NCBI GenBank assembly: GCA_964565405.1
Contig: CAZMEW010000009.1
Coordinates: 1-41,164, forward strand
Source: UBA922 sp964565405
Lineage (GTDB): Bacteria; Patescibacteriota; Patescibacteriia; Magasanikbacterales; UBA922
DNA length: 41,164 nucleotides
Direction: 5' to 3'
The notes under the pieces were generated by a model that saw only the letters and a program-made list of their open reading frames with translations, was not told where the DNA came from and did no database searches. Of the stretch, positions 29,215 through 37,196 are shown one piece after another (the stretch's first letter is position 1; every line of letters starts with the position of its first letter). The position numbers and the translations under genes are program-made.

Positions 29215-30735
29215 ATGCAAAAACTTATCCCAATTATTGGAATGGAGGTGCACGTAGAGCTCAATACCAAGTCAAAAATGTTTTGCTCTTGTCCTAATAA
29301 TCCAGATGAGACAAAACCAAATACTAATATATGTGAAATCTGCACTGCACAGCCTGGAACTCTACCCGTTCCGAATAAAGAGGCTATTATTTCTACGGTC
29401 AAAATTTCAAAAGCCTTAGGCGCAAGTATTCGAGAACTCTCAAAATTTGACCGTAAACACTATTTTTATCCTGACTTACCCAAAGGTTACCAGATATCTC
29501 AATATGATGAACCTATAGGAGAGTATGGAAAGCTCACCTTAGAACTAGAAGGAAGGGAAAATATACGAAATAGTGCAACAATCGGTATTCGTCGTATTCA
29601 TCTCGAAGAAGATACGGCAAAATTATTTCATGGTACCACAGGTACCCTGGTTGATTTCAACCGTGCAGGAACACCCCTGGTAGAGATTGTCACCGATCCT
29701 GATTTTATGTCTGCTCTTGAAGCAAAAAGCTATTGCCAGGAACTCCGCATATTACTCAAAACACTTGGCGTAAGTGATGCTGATATGGAAAAAGGTCATA
29801 TGCGTTGTGAAGCAAACATTTCCCTCCAGGAAGCTGGATGTTTTGAAATTGTGAATGGTGAAGTACAAGCGCTAAACGGGTATACACTCAACCCCAAAGT
29901 TGAACTCAAAAATCTAAACTCATTTAAAGCAGTTGAAAAAGGAATTGAGTTTGAAATTGAAAGACAGTCCCGTGTGATAGAAAAAGGTGAAAACTGGGTG
30001 CAACAAACGCGTGGTTGGAATGAAAATGAAGAAATAACCGTCCTTCAAAGAACCAAAGAAAACGCTGCAGATTATCGTTATTTCCCTGAGCCTGACATTC
30101 CGCCATTTCACCCAAACACCATTGCGGGTATTATTTCCTTACCTGAACTTCCACAAGCAAAGAGAATACGGTTCCGAGAAGAGTATGGTCTCTCGCTCGC
30201 CGACGCTACAATCCTCTCACAGGATAAGAGTTGGGCTCATTTTACTGAGGCAGTCATGAGTGAAGTCACTAATTGGATTGAGGATAGAGATGAAAATAAG
30301 GAAAAAATTGCAAGACTGGTGGGCGGCTGGATAACTAGCAAACTCATGGGCGGATTAGGTGAAAAAAACTTGGGAATTGATGATATTAAATTTACCCCAG
30401 AAAATTTTGCTGAACTCATCTCGCTTATTTATACAGAAAAAGTCAATTCTACCAACGCACAAAAGATATTAGCGCTCATGATCGATCACGACCAGGACAT
30501 CGATCCTTCACATATCATGGAAGAACGGGGCTTCGGTCAAATACGAGATACCGAAGCGTTGAGTGCTGTGGTTGATGCAGTAATTAAAAATTATCCCAAA
30601 CAGGTTCTCGATTTCAAGGCAGGTAAAGAGCCAATTATCAAATTCTTGGTTGGTATGGCAATGAAGGCAACAGAAGGGGGCGCCGATCCCAAAATGCTCG
30701 AAGATTTACTGCGAGAAAAAATTACCTCTCTATAG
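29215..30735 (+). CDS. gatB: Asp-tRNA(Asn)/Glu-tRNA(Gln) amidotransferase subunit B
   Basis: Kinase/amidotransferase subunit that activates misacylated tRNA. Family marks: GMEVHVEL, the zinc ligands CSC and CEIC, DLPKGYQISQY, IHLEEDTAK, DFNRAGTPLVEIV, and the C-terminal YqeY-like tRNA-binding domain from about residue 400. 506 residues, slightly longer than usual. gatA and gatC are not in this window. It leads a unit with a Nudix hydrolase and a small zinc ribbon. Confidence 0.96.
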   Translation: MQKLIPIIGMEVHVELNTKSKMFCSCPNNPDETKPNTNICEICTAQPGTLPVPNKEAIISTVKISKALGASIRELSKFDRKHYFYPDLPKGYQISQYDEPIGEYGKLTLELEGRENIRNSATIGIRRIHLEEDTAKLFHGTTGTLVDFNRAGTPLVEIVTDPDFMSALEAKSYCQELRILLKTLGVSDADMEKGHMRCEANISLQEAGCFEIVNGEVQALNGYTLNPKVELKNLNSFKAVEKGIEFEIERQSRVIEKGENWVQQTRGWNENEEITVLQRTKENAADYRYFPEPDIPPFHPNTIAGIISLPELPQAKRIRFREEYGLSLADATILSQDKSWAHFTEAVMSEVTNWIEDRDENKEKIARLVGGWITSKLMGGLGEKNLGIDDIKFTPENFAELISLIYTEKVNSTNAQKILALMIDHDQDIDPSHIMEERGFGQIRDTEALSAVVDAVIKNYPKQVLDFKAGKEPIIKFLVGMAMKATEGGADPKMLEDLLREKITSL

Positions 30736-30738
30736 ACT

Positions 30739-31170
30739 ATGGAAAACGTCAAACTCTTTGTCGCAACCAAGGCTTTCGTCATTCACAAAGGAAAGGTACT
30801 CATCATCCGAGAATCTGGTACATATGCAGATGGATCAAATTCGGGAAAATACGATGTCGTCGGTGGACGCGTAGCCCCCGGAGAGAGATTTGATGAAAGT
30901 TTGAAAAGAGAAGTGCGCGAAGAAACGGGACTAGAAATAACCATAGACGGTCCCTGCTATGTAGGAGAATGGAGACCAGTCGTGCGGAGTGAACAATGGC
31001 AAATTGTAGGAATATTTTTCATCTGCCACACTGATTCAGCAGACGTAAAATTGAGTTCTGATCATGGTGAATATCAGTGGATTGATCCTAGAGAATACAC
31101 CAATTATTGTATTATCGAAAATCTAGCATCTGCATTTGCAGCATATCTCGAATATGAAAGAAAAAAATAA
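30739..31170 (+). CDS. Nudix hydrolase
   Basis: Hydrolyses a nucleoside diphosphate linked to another group X. The full Nudix box is present from GRVAPGERFDESLKREVREE to TGL, matching Gx5Ex7REUxEExGU. 143 residues, a single domain. Its substrate is not predictable from the sequence. It starts 3 bases after gatB, and its 3' end overlaps a small zinc-ribbon gene by 17 bases. Confidence 0.9.
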   Translation: MENVKLFVATKAFVIHKGKVLIIRESGTYADGSNSGKYDVVGGRVAPGERFDESLKREVREETGLEITIDGPCYVGEWRPVVRSEQWQIVGIFFICHTDSADVKLSSDHGEYQWIDPREYTNYCIIENLASAFAAYLEYERKK

Positions 31171-31300
31171 CAACGAACTCTGCTCCTACTGTTCAAATCC
31201 AACACAAATTATCTGGGTACATGGACACGGACAATGTGCTGCCTGTGGAATCAATGTTGATGAATGCTGCAGAGGAGAATCATGTGAAAATAAAACATAA
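31154..31300 (+). CDS. 48-residue zinc-ribbon protein
   Basis: A small ORF with CSYC at 10-13 and CAAC at 28-31, the two halves of a four-Cys zinc ribbon, then CC and GESC. WVHGHGQ between the pairs is His-rich. There is no membrane segment. The ATG at 31154 lies inside the Nudix gene end (17-base overlap), which supports translational coupling. I do not know its function. Regular cysteine spacing in such a short frame makes it likely to be real. Confidence 0.72.
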   Translation: MKEKNNNELCSYCSNPTQIIWVHGHGQCAACGINVDECCRGESCENKT

Positions 31301-31308
31301 AAAATCAT

Positions 31309-31394
31309 CCACTATTAGGGGAGGCGGGGTGTAGGTCTGGTATGTTCAAAACCCCTTCTCATTCCTGTCCTTATAGGGCAGGAAATTTTTATTT
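31309..31394 (+). terminator. repeat-derived element ending in a terminator
   Basis: TTCCTGTCC (31362-31370) pairs with AGGGCAGGAA (31375-31384) apart from small mismatches, followed by ATTTTTATTTT. The preceding GGGGAGGCGGGGTGTAGGTC stretch is of a type I recall from repeats in related genomes. Confidence 0.65.
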
Positions 31395-32017
31395 TAGTAC
31401 CCTGCAGAAGGCAAATCATTGATAAGTTGCTCCATGTCTTTTCGATCTGCTCTCGATTGCACAATGCCAGCCCTGCTATCTTTCCAGAGCTGACGCTTGA
31501 TTCGAAGCTTAGTGTTATTACTAAATCCACTTCTCCCAGTCCGAAGACTGCCTGCATAACTCCCAATCAGTTGTTTGAAATATTTAAGATCACTTGCGCT
31601 CAAATTTTTATATTTTTCAGGATGAGCATATTTCATATGCATGAGACCTTTTAACACTTTCTTTCCGCGAAAAGCTCCGCCAGTCCCAATGGAAACTTCA
31701 GCAAGTTCGCTCTCAAGCTCCTCCATAGCTCGCTTTTCCTGCATTTTCCTCTGCGCATATCGATATCTAATACGATCACGTGCTTCCTCGGATTGTGCAT
31801 CTAGAGTATCTGCAGGTGCGGCCCCTGGATGATACACAGAAGTTGATGCTCCGGTACGAAAACTGCCTACACGACTAATTGACGTCGTAGGCGATCCCCC
31901 CAAACTGCCTGCGATGTGTGCGACTGATGAAGAAATGTGAGGATGTGTAGAAAAAATACTACTACGAATCGTAGTATTTGTATGATTTATCGATGAGACA
32001 GGACTAGGATTGGACAT
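31394..32017 (-). CDS. hypothetical protein, 207 residues, low-complexity N-terminus
   Basis: Not recognised. Residues 1-70 are Ser/Thr/Gly-rich and likely disordered. A charged helical segment (SEEARDRIRYRYAQRKMQEKR) follows, then a compact basic C-terminal part (about 110-200) with LKYFKQLIGSYAG and KLRIKRQLWKDSRAG. No signal peptide or membrane helix. It starts 4 bases after the miaA stop, so the two are co-transcribed. The basic helix suggests nucleic acid contact, but this is only a guess. Confidence 0.7.
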   Translation of the reverse strand: MSNPSPVSSINHTNTTIRSSIFSTHPHISSSVAHIAGSLGGSPTTSISRVGSFRTGASTSVYHPGAAPADTLDAQSEEARDRIRYRYAQRKMQEKRAMEELESELAEVSIGTGGAFRGKKVLKGLMHMKYAHPEKYKNLSASDLKYFKQLIGSYAGSLRTGRSGFSNNTKLRIKRQLWKDSRAGIVQSRADRKDMEQLINDLPSAGY

Positions 32018-32021
32018 ACGA

Positions 32022-32963
32022 TTACAACTCGAGAAAAGTTTTCACTTTTTTTCGAGCTTCATCAAAAGTATAACACCATTGGATCTCATTGTCTCGTTTA
32101 AACCAGGTAAGTTGTCGTTTGGCATACTTTTTAGTATCCCGTTTTAGCTGATGTCGAACATCAGAAAGAGTTGCCGCATGTTCAAAATACGGCTTGAATT
32201 GACGATAACCAATTCCACTCATACTGGGAAGATTCCACCCGTATTTATGTTTCGCCAAAAATGCAACCTCAGCTTCAAGTCCGTGCTCAATCATATAATC
32301 AATTCTTTTTTCTATGCGATTATAAAGCTCTTCCCGTGGCACACAAATTCCAAGTTTAAGAACATTAAAAAGTTGATCTCCTTTTTTCTTCTGTTTCGAA
32401 AACTCCTTTCCTGAGAGAATACACACTTCAAGGGCACGGATAATGCGTCGTTTATTATGCGGGTCAATAGTTGCCGCAGCATCGGGGTCAAATTGTCCGA
32501 GCCAAGTGATAAGTTCTTCGGTACTTTTTTCTTCAAATCCCGCCCGTAATTTTTTATTTGGTGGAACACGGGGAATAGAATAATTACTCGTAAGCGCCTC
32601 AATATACAATCCCGTACCTCCAACAATAATAGGAATTCTACCCTCTCGGGTGATCGCCTTGATATGCTTCATTGCGCGGTCACGAAATTCAGCAGCGGTA
32701 AACGATTTCCCGGGATTTAAAAAATCAATCATATGGTGAGGAATATCGTCAACATGATATACGCGACGAAGTCCGACAAATTTCCACTCTCCACGAGGTT
32801 TGGCGGTTCCGATCGTCATATATCGATAAATCTGCCGAGAATCAGCAGAAATGATTTCACCATTGAATTTTTTTGCCAACCTTAAACCCCATTCAGTTTT
32901 ACCCGAGGTTGTAGGACCGACCAATGCAATAATTTTGGGAAGAGTCGAAGTTTCCTGTCTCAT
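32022..32963 (-). CDS. miaA: tRNA dimethylallyltransferase
   Basis: Adds an isopentenyl group to A37 of tRNAs reading UNN codons. P-loop GPTTSGKTEW, then ISADSRQIYRYMTIGTAKP (DxRQ motif), HHMIDFLNPGKSFTAAEFRDRA, IIVGGTGLYIEAL, and NKRRIIRALEV. The C-terminus has KRQLTWFKRD. 313 residues, normal. The tRNA-Leu(UAA) at 36204-36285 reads a UNN codon and has A37, so it is a likely substrate. Confidence 0.96.
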   Translation of the reverse strand: MRQETSTLPKIIALVGPTTSGKTEWGLRLAKKFNGEIISADSRQIYRYMTIGTAKPRGEWKFVGLRRVYHVDDIPHHMIDFLNPGKSFTAAEFRDRAMKHIKAITREGRIPIIVGGTGLYIEALTSNYSIPRVPPNKKLRAGFEEKSTEELITWLGQFDPDAAATIDPHNKRRIIRALEVCILSGKEFSKQKKKGDQLFNVLKLGICVPREELYNRIEKRIDYMIEHGLEAEVAFLAKHKYGWNLPSMSGIGYRQFKPYFEHAATLSDVRHQLKRDTKKYAKRQLTWFKRDNEIQWCYTFDEARKKVKTFLEL

Positions 32964-33028
32964 AGAGATAATTAAAATACTCTTCCCCCCTTGTTGTTCT
33001 ATGATACAAAAGCTATACTTAGTTTCGC

Positions 33029-33058
33029 TTGAACTGTACGTGAAATACTAAATAAAAT
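33029..33058 (+). promoter_or_regulatory. probable promoter of the 33074 gene
   Basis: TTGAAC (33029-33034), 18-base spacer, TAAAAT (33053-33058). Confidence 0.5.
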
Positions 33059-33073
33059 CAAGAAATCTATTCT

Positions 33074-33562
33074 ATGATTATTATCATGAACAAGCCTGTA
33101 GGATATCACGCCACGCCCACCCCCCCTTCTGTTTTTGAGCTCTTGGACAAAAGACACTGTGTATCAAAAAAAATCATACAAGTACCCCCCACTATCCTGC
33201 CTACATACGAGCTTGATTCCGAGTCAGAAGGTCTGCTAATTTTAACCGATGACAAAGAAAAAGAGCGCGTGTCCGAACATGAATACGAGGTAACTATTGA
33301 TAAATACTTATCACGCCAGGCACACGTAATTCTCAAAAAAGGTATAAACGCAGAGGGAAAAATTATTCCAGGAATTTCAATTATCGAAGAAAAGCATAAG
33401 GGGAAAAGATCGGTAGTACAACTAGTCGCAACTAAAGCTACTGATATTCAGATTCGAATACTGTTCGAAACAATTGGGTACCATGTGGTCGGAATACGAA
33501 GAATTAGAGTTGGAAATATAAAACTGGGAGTACTCTCCATTGGAAAATGGAAAGTACTATAA
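33074..33562 (+). CDS. minimal RsuA/RluE-type pseudouridine synthase-like protein
   Basis: The beginning IIIMNKPVGYHAT and TVFELL-like stretch match the RsuA family. PTYELDSESEGLLILTDD corresponds to the catalytic loop (GRLDxDTEGLLLLT), with the Asp of LDS as the nucleophile. The C-terminal R-x-x-x-GNIKLGVLSIGKWKVL resembles the family end. At 162 residues it is much shorter than RsuA (231) and lacks the S4 domain. Between the catalytic loop and the C-terminus the conserved EGKNRQIRRM is replaced by ATDIQIRILFETIGYHV. It could be a stand-alone active domain or a degenerate copy. The start could be 33074 or 33086. Confidence 0.7.
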   Translation: MIIIMNKPVGYHATPTPPSVFELLDKRHCVSKKIIQVPPTILPTYELDSESEGLLILTDDKEKERVSEHEYEVTIDKYLSRQAHVILKKGINAEGKIIPGISIIEEKHKGKRSVVQLVATKATDIQIRILFETIGYHVVGIRRIRVGNIKLGVLSIGKWKVL

Positions 33563-33571
33563 GTTTACTGT

Positions 33572-33600
33572 TTGCATCTCCCTCTCACACCTGCTACCAT
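33572..33600 (+). promoter_or_regulatory. probable promoter of the AI-2E permease gene
   Basis: TTGCAT (33572-33577), 17-base spacer, TACCAT (33595-33600). Confidence 0.55.
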
Positions 33601-33625
33601 ATATCCATACAATAATTTTTTATGT

Positions 33626-34699
33626 ATGCCGAAAAATTCAACAAGTGCAAGTGTCAGTTTTGATCGAATACGAGCTATTTTCTTTTTTGGAATGCTTGGA
33701 ATCTTAAGTCTCGGTATGCTATACCTCTTCCGCCCCTTTGCATACCCTATATTCTGGGCAGCGGTAACCGCAGCTGTATTTTACCCAATGTATACGAAAA
33801 TTCTCAAAAACACCAAAGAACGTGAGGCACTGAGCTCCATAATTGCCGTATTTATAATTATTGTTATTATTTTTATTCCACTCGTTACACTTTCAGCTCT
33901 TGTGGTTAATGAGTCAGTGGATTTGTACCAAAAGATTTCTCAATCAGGGGTGTTTGATAGTCCTCAAAACGTCTCTTCGTGGCTTGAAGGAACCGCATTA
34001 GCTCCATATCTTGACACAATCAGAACAAATTGGACCGTGTATGCAAGTAAAATCACCCAAACCATCAGTTCACTCCTCTTCAATGGACTGAAAAATGTCA
34101 CACAAAATTCCGTGACTTTTGTGATAATGGCAGTGATCATGCTCTATACCCTCTATTACTTCTTCAAAGATGGTAAACGGATGTTGAAAAGACTCGGACA
34201 TATCTCTCCCATTAGTGGAGAATACGAAGATATGTTGTATGACCGGTTCACCTCAACGGTCCGATCAACCCTAAAAAGTACAATCATTATCGGGGGTATC
34301 CAGGGAATTCTAGGTGGTATTCTATTCTGGATTACAGGAATCCAGGGTGTGTTGGTCTGGAGTGTAATTATGGTAATTATTGCTATTCTTCCCGCTATGG
34401 GAACACCTCTCATTCTTATTCCTGCAGCCATTATCATGTTTGCACTTGGTAATTTCTGGCAAGCAGTAGTTCTCCTGATTGGCACTGGTATTATAAGCGT
34501 GGTAGATAATTTCCTTCGCCCTATGCTCGTTGGACGCGATACCCAGATGCATCCACTCGTTATTTTCTTTAGCACACTTGGTGGAATATTTATCTTTGGA
34601 GTATCAGGATTTGTCATTGGTCCAGTTATCGCAGCGCTCTACTTATCAGTCTTGACAATCTACGACCATTACTACAATAAACAATTGAATGAAGGATAA
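33626..34699 (+). CDS. AI-2E family (PerM/TqsA-like) transporter
   Basis: 357 residues with about eight helices: two near the start, a soluble part (VDLYQKISQSGVF ... LDTIRTNW), and a C-terminal membrane block with GGIQGILGGILFWITGIQ, LPAMGTPLILIPAAIIM and NFLRPMLVGRDTQMHPLVIFFSTLGGIFIFGVSGFVIGP. This last segment is the family hallmark. Members export AI-2, small compounds or ions; the substrate here is unknown. The ATG at 33626 is preferred over an in-frame TTG at 33572, which is part of the promoter. Confidence 0.9.
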   Translation: MPKNSTSASVSFDRIRAIFFFGMLGILSLGMLYLFRPFAYPIFWAAVTAAVFYPMYTKILKNTKEREALSSIIAVFIIIVIIFIPLVTLSALVVNESVDLYQKISQSGVFDSPQNVSSWLEGTALAPYLDTIRTNWTVYASKITQTISSLLFNGLKNVTQNSVTFVIMAVIMLYTLYYFFKDGKRMLKRLGHISPISGEYEDMLYDRFTSTVRSTLKSTIIIGGIQGILGGILFWITGIQGVLVWSVIMVIIAILPAMGTPLILIPAAIIMFALGNFWQAVVLLIGTGIISVVDNFLRPMLVGRDTQMHPLVIFFSTLGGIFIFGVSGFVIGPVIAALYLSVLTIYDHYYNKQLNEG

Positions 34700-34716
34700 A
34701 AAAATAATGTAATAAT

Positions 34717-34750
34717 AAAATACCCTCTTCTATAGAGGGTATTTTATTAA
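34717..34750. terminator. bidirectional terminator between permease and the 34764 gene
   Basis: 12-bp stem 34717-34728 with 34734-34745, A-rich and T-rich sides. Confidence 0.92.
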
Positions 34751-34763
34751 CGTAAGTATTCAC

Positions 34764-36179
34764 TTAGAAATTAGTGATCCCCTCAGGGGTCGCAATGATA
34801 GTGCCAGCTTCGAATCCTCCCGCACCAACCCAGAGATCAGTCATAATACGATAGGTACCTCCTTCTCCATCATACAAATAATATTCATCCGCCTCAGGCC
34901 CTTTTGGTACGAAAGCCATATAAGGAGCGGCACAGTCTGTCTTACCAAATCCAGTATCGTTTAAACAGGCATGCTCTGTATCTCCCAGACTAATATTTGT
35001 CCCCGCAGGGTATTCGCTATGATCGGTGTAGTATAATTCAAGTGCAGTTTGAATCTGTTTAATATCTGACAATCGCTGAGCATCCTTAGTTTTTCCAATT
35101 GATGAGTCAAGTAACGGTGAATAGTCGCCATCTTCAATAAAGTTGATTTCATTCGCTTGTTCAGAAAAATTTCTAAACAAGCTGGTCATTCGGGTAATAA
35201 AAGGAATAAACAGAAGGACAAGTAATAATGGTACAATACAAATAACAGTGAACCAGGTTTTTCTTCCACCTGAAACCTCGACTGTAACTTTATCTTTAGT
35301 AGCCTTGAGATTTTGATACACTGAAAACACAAATGCTGCGCTCAATGCAGGCAAGAAAATCTGGAGTATAAAATCTAGAATCGACAAAATAATATCAGGA
35401 ATCGGGAGAAGTCCAATCAGTTCTAAGGCAAGGGTGGCAAGTAAATACACGAGACCTATAAAGATAAAATTCCATAAAACTTTCCACCAATATCCGCGTA
35501 CATATTCTCTGCTTTTGAACAATGCACGTAAACCTTTTTCGCCCTCATTAATTATAATAAATCCCGCAAGACTAAACCATACAGAGAAGATAATTCCCGG
35601 AATTACAAGAAGCAAAAAGCCTCCAGTGGTTATGAGTCCAGCCAGAATAAGAACCCACCAGTAAGAAAGTAATGTGCTCCATGACCGTCGATAAGATTCA
35701 ACAACTCCAATTTTTTCATGAGCATCCTTGAGCGCATACATGACTGCTGCCTGACTCCATATTGAAAGCAAAGAAAAAATAATAGCGCCAAGGACAGCAA
35801 GAATACTCATCGTTACAAGATTACTCAATGCAAATGCTGGTAGCGAGTATAGGGAAATACCTGCAGCAAGACCTATACCCACGCCGATAGCTGCTAAAAT
35901 TAGTACAAACAGTATTGATACCAATGTAATACCAGCGAGTGTTCCCAAACGCTCACGGAAAAGTTTCCATGCCTGAGAAAAAGTCTTGGTAGCACTCAAT
36001 AATGAAGAATGAGGAGGTGCGGGAGGCGCTTCAAGAGAAGACATAGTCGCATGACCAAACGATTCTTCAATATCTGCTTCACTCCATTTCTGTTCCAAAA
36101 GTGATTTCTTTATTTCCTCCTTGCCCTTTCCCTGTCGAACTTGTTCTCGTATATAGTCTACCAGTTGCTGGCGAAACAT
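34764..36179 (-). CDS. membrane protein with a C-terminal pilin-like segment, 471 residues
   Basis: The start at 36179 (MFRQQ) opens with a short helical domain (residues 1-45, LVDYIREQVRQGKGKEEI). A polytopic membrane part of about seven helices follows (75-300), with the pattern GGFLLLVIPGIIFSVWF and YVRGYWWKVLW found also in the gene at 28349-29122. After one more helix at about 310-332 comes an extracytoplasmic C-terminus. There the pseudopilin-like stretch RLSDIKQIQTALELYYTDHSEYP is followed by a CLNDTGFGKTDC pair, as in GspG-type pilins. A fusion of these parts is unusual. Role unknown; secretion-linked or membrane-sensing functions are possible. The tRNA at 36204 is upstream. Confidence 0.78.
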   Translation of the reverse strand: MFRQQLVDYIREQVRQGKGKEEIKKSLLEQKWSEADIEESFGHATMSSLEAPPAPPHSSLLSATKTFSQAWKLFRERLGTLAGITLVSILFVLILAAIGVGIGLAAGISLYSLPAFALSNLVTMSILAVLGAIIFSLLSIWSQAAVMYALKDAHEKIGVVESYRRSWSTLLSYWWVLILAGLITTGGFLLLVIPGIIFSVWFSLAGFIIINEGEKGLRALFKSREYVRGYWWKVLWNFIFIGLVYLLATLALELIGLLPIPDIILSILDFILQIFLPALSAAFVFSVYQNLKATKDKVTVEVSGGRKTWFTVICIVPLLLVLLFIPFITRMTSLFRNFSEQANEINFIEDGDYSPLLDSSIGKTKDAQRLSDIKQIQTALELYYTDHSEYPAGTNISLGDTEHACLNDTGFGKTDCAAPYMAFVPKGPEADEYYLYDGEGGTYRIMTDLWVGAGGFEAGTIIATPEGITNF

Positions 36180-36203
36180 AACGGTAAAGTTAAGACTTAT
36201 AGT

Positions 36204-36285
36204 ACCGCGGGTGGGAGTCGAACCCACACGACCTTGCGATCAAGGGATTTTAAGTCCCTCATGTCTACCATTCCATCACCGCGGC
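36204..36285 (-). tRNA. tRNA-Leu(UAA)
   Basis: Acceptor GCCGCGG pairs with CCGCGGT (G1-U72 wobble), discriminator A. The anticodon stem AGGGA/TCCCT encloses CTTAAAA, giving anticodon UAA at 36250-36252. A long variable arm and GTGGG-TTCGACT-CCCAC T-arm are present. No encoded CCA. Its 5' end overlaps the last codons of the small membrane protein gene upstream. Confidence 0.95.
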
Positions 36286-36524
36286 ATCTTATTTTTATTT
36301 TTCAAAAGTATAAACACAGCAATCATTCCCCAAACTACTTCAAGTGCCAAGGCAGGCCATGCATGCTGAAAAAATACATTTACCCCCACCCCACATGCAC
36401 CCACCAAATTAATCAACTGATACGTAGAGCTGTCTCCATCTAATTTTTTTGTTGAGACCAGCACATAGGCTAGAATTATGAGGGACATCCCGAACCAGCC
36501 AAGAATAGTCGCGAATAATTCCAT
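36276..36524 (-). CDS. CBU_0592-like small membrane protein, 82 residues
   Basis: Three hydrophobic helices and the pattern LGWFGMSLIILAYVLVSTKKL, then STYQLINLVGACGVGVNV and ALEVVWGMIAVFIL, which match the small CBU_0592-like family by eye. The function of this family is not known. The stop TGA (36276-36278) lies within the first bases of the tRNA-Leu gene, so the last codons (MPR) are read from the tRNA 5' end. Preceded by a promoter and by the terminator of the adenosyltransferase gene. Confidence 0.82.
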   Translation of the reverse strand: MELFATILGWFGMSLIILAYVLVSTKKLDGDSSTYQLINLVGACGVGVNVFFQHAWPALALEVVWGMIAVFILLKNKNKMPR

Positions 36525-36540
36525 ATTCTAAGTTTGCTAA

Positions 36541-36569
36541 AATTTATCACGTATAAAGCCAAAAATCAA
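36541..36569 (-). promoter_or_regulatory. promoter of the small membrane protein and tRNA-Leu
   Basis: TTGATT (36564-36569), 17-base spacer, TAAATT (36541-36546). Confidence 0.5.
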
Positions 36570-36583
36570 GCCTTCCCAGGCTT
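36558..36583 (-). terminator. terminator overlapping the end of the adenosyltransferase gene
   Basis: AAGCCT (36578-36583 on minus) pairs with AGGCTT (36568-36573), followed by GATTTTTGG. The stem encodes the last residues of the protein and abuts its TGA stop. Confidence 0.72.
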
Positions 36584-37129
36584 TTTCCATGGTATATCAG
36601 TAATTCCCTCTTTCATATTAAGCCATCGCGCCAGGACGAATAAGAGGTCGCTCAGGCGATTGACGTATCTGATCGCAACGGGACTGAGTGCTGAATTTTC
36701 ACGACCAAGCTCAACTAATCTGCGTTCTGCTCTCCGACATACTGAACGAGCAAAAAAAGACCATGAAGCTACCTCTCCTCCGCCCGGAAGAATAAACTGT
36801 TTCAAGGGCGGAAGTTCACCAGTCATAGCATCGATCCATTTTTCGAGTTTTGTAATATCACTGTTCTTCAGTACTGGAATCTTGACGGAGGTAGTCTGAA
36901 CTGCAGCAACCATGGAACCAAGAGTAAACAAATTGTTTTGGATTGATTGCAATTTATTTCTCACTCGTGTATATTTTTCATCCTCAACTTCCTCAATGAG
37001 GACACCGATGCAGCTATTAAGCTCATCAATTTCGCCAATTGCGTCTATTTCTATACAATCTTTATCGACTCGTTTCCCTCCAAGAAGAGAAGTCTTGCCC
37101 GCATCTCCAGTTTTTGTATAAATCTTCAT
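36566..37129 (-). CDS. PduO-type cob(I)alamin adenosyltransferase
   Basis: Transfers adenosyl from ATP to cob(I)alamin, making adenosylcobalamin. Signature: the start MKIYTKTGDAGKTSLLGGKRVDK (ATP-binding), IGEIDELNSCIG, ILPGG, RSVCRRAERRLVEL and YVNRLSDLLFVLAR. The ATG at 37129 gives 187 residues; an ATG at 37138 adds three. The longer frame to 37288 overlaps uppS on the other strand and shows no family match, so it was not used. The nearby class II ribonucleotide reductase needs adenosylcobalamin, which gives this enzyme a clear purpose. No B12 synthesis gene is present. Confidence 0.93.
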   Translation of the reverse strand: MKIYTKTGDAGKTSLLGGKRVDKDCIEIDAIGEIDELNSCIGVLIEEVEDEKYTRVRNKLQSIQNNLFTLGSMVAAVQTTSVKIPVLKNSDITKLEKWIDAMTGELPPLKQFILPGGGEVASWSFFARSVCRRAERRLVELGRENSALSPVAIRYVNRLSDLLFVLARWLNMKEGITDIPWKKPGKA

Positions 37130-37196
37130 AGCTTGCATTAAATAACATTGCCCGATATAGTAATCAAACGATGTAAACAAGTATATCACCCTTTCT

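Noticed and set aside
31427..31832. Plus-strand frames opposite the 31394-32017 gene
   Set aside because: Low-complexity mirror of the minus-strand gene; the plus-strand terminator lies just before.
33572..33625. TTG start of the AI-2E permease at 33572
   Set aside because: The TTG is the -35 of a likely promoter; the ATG at 33626 fits the family start.
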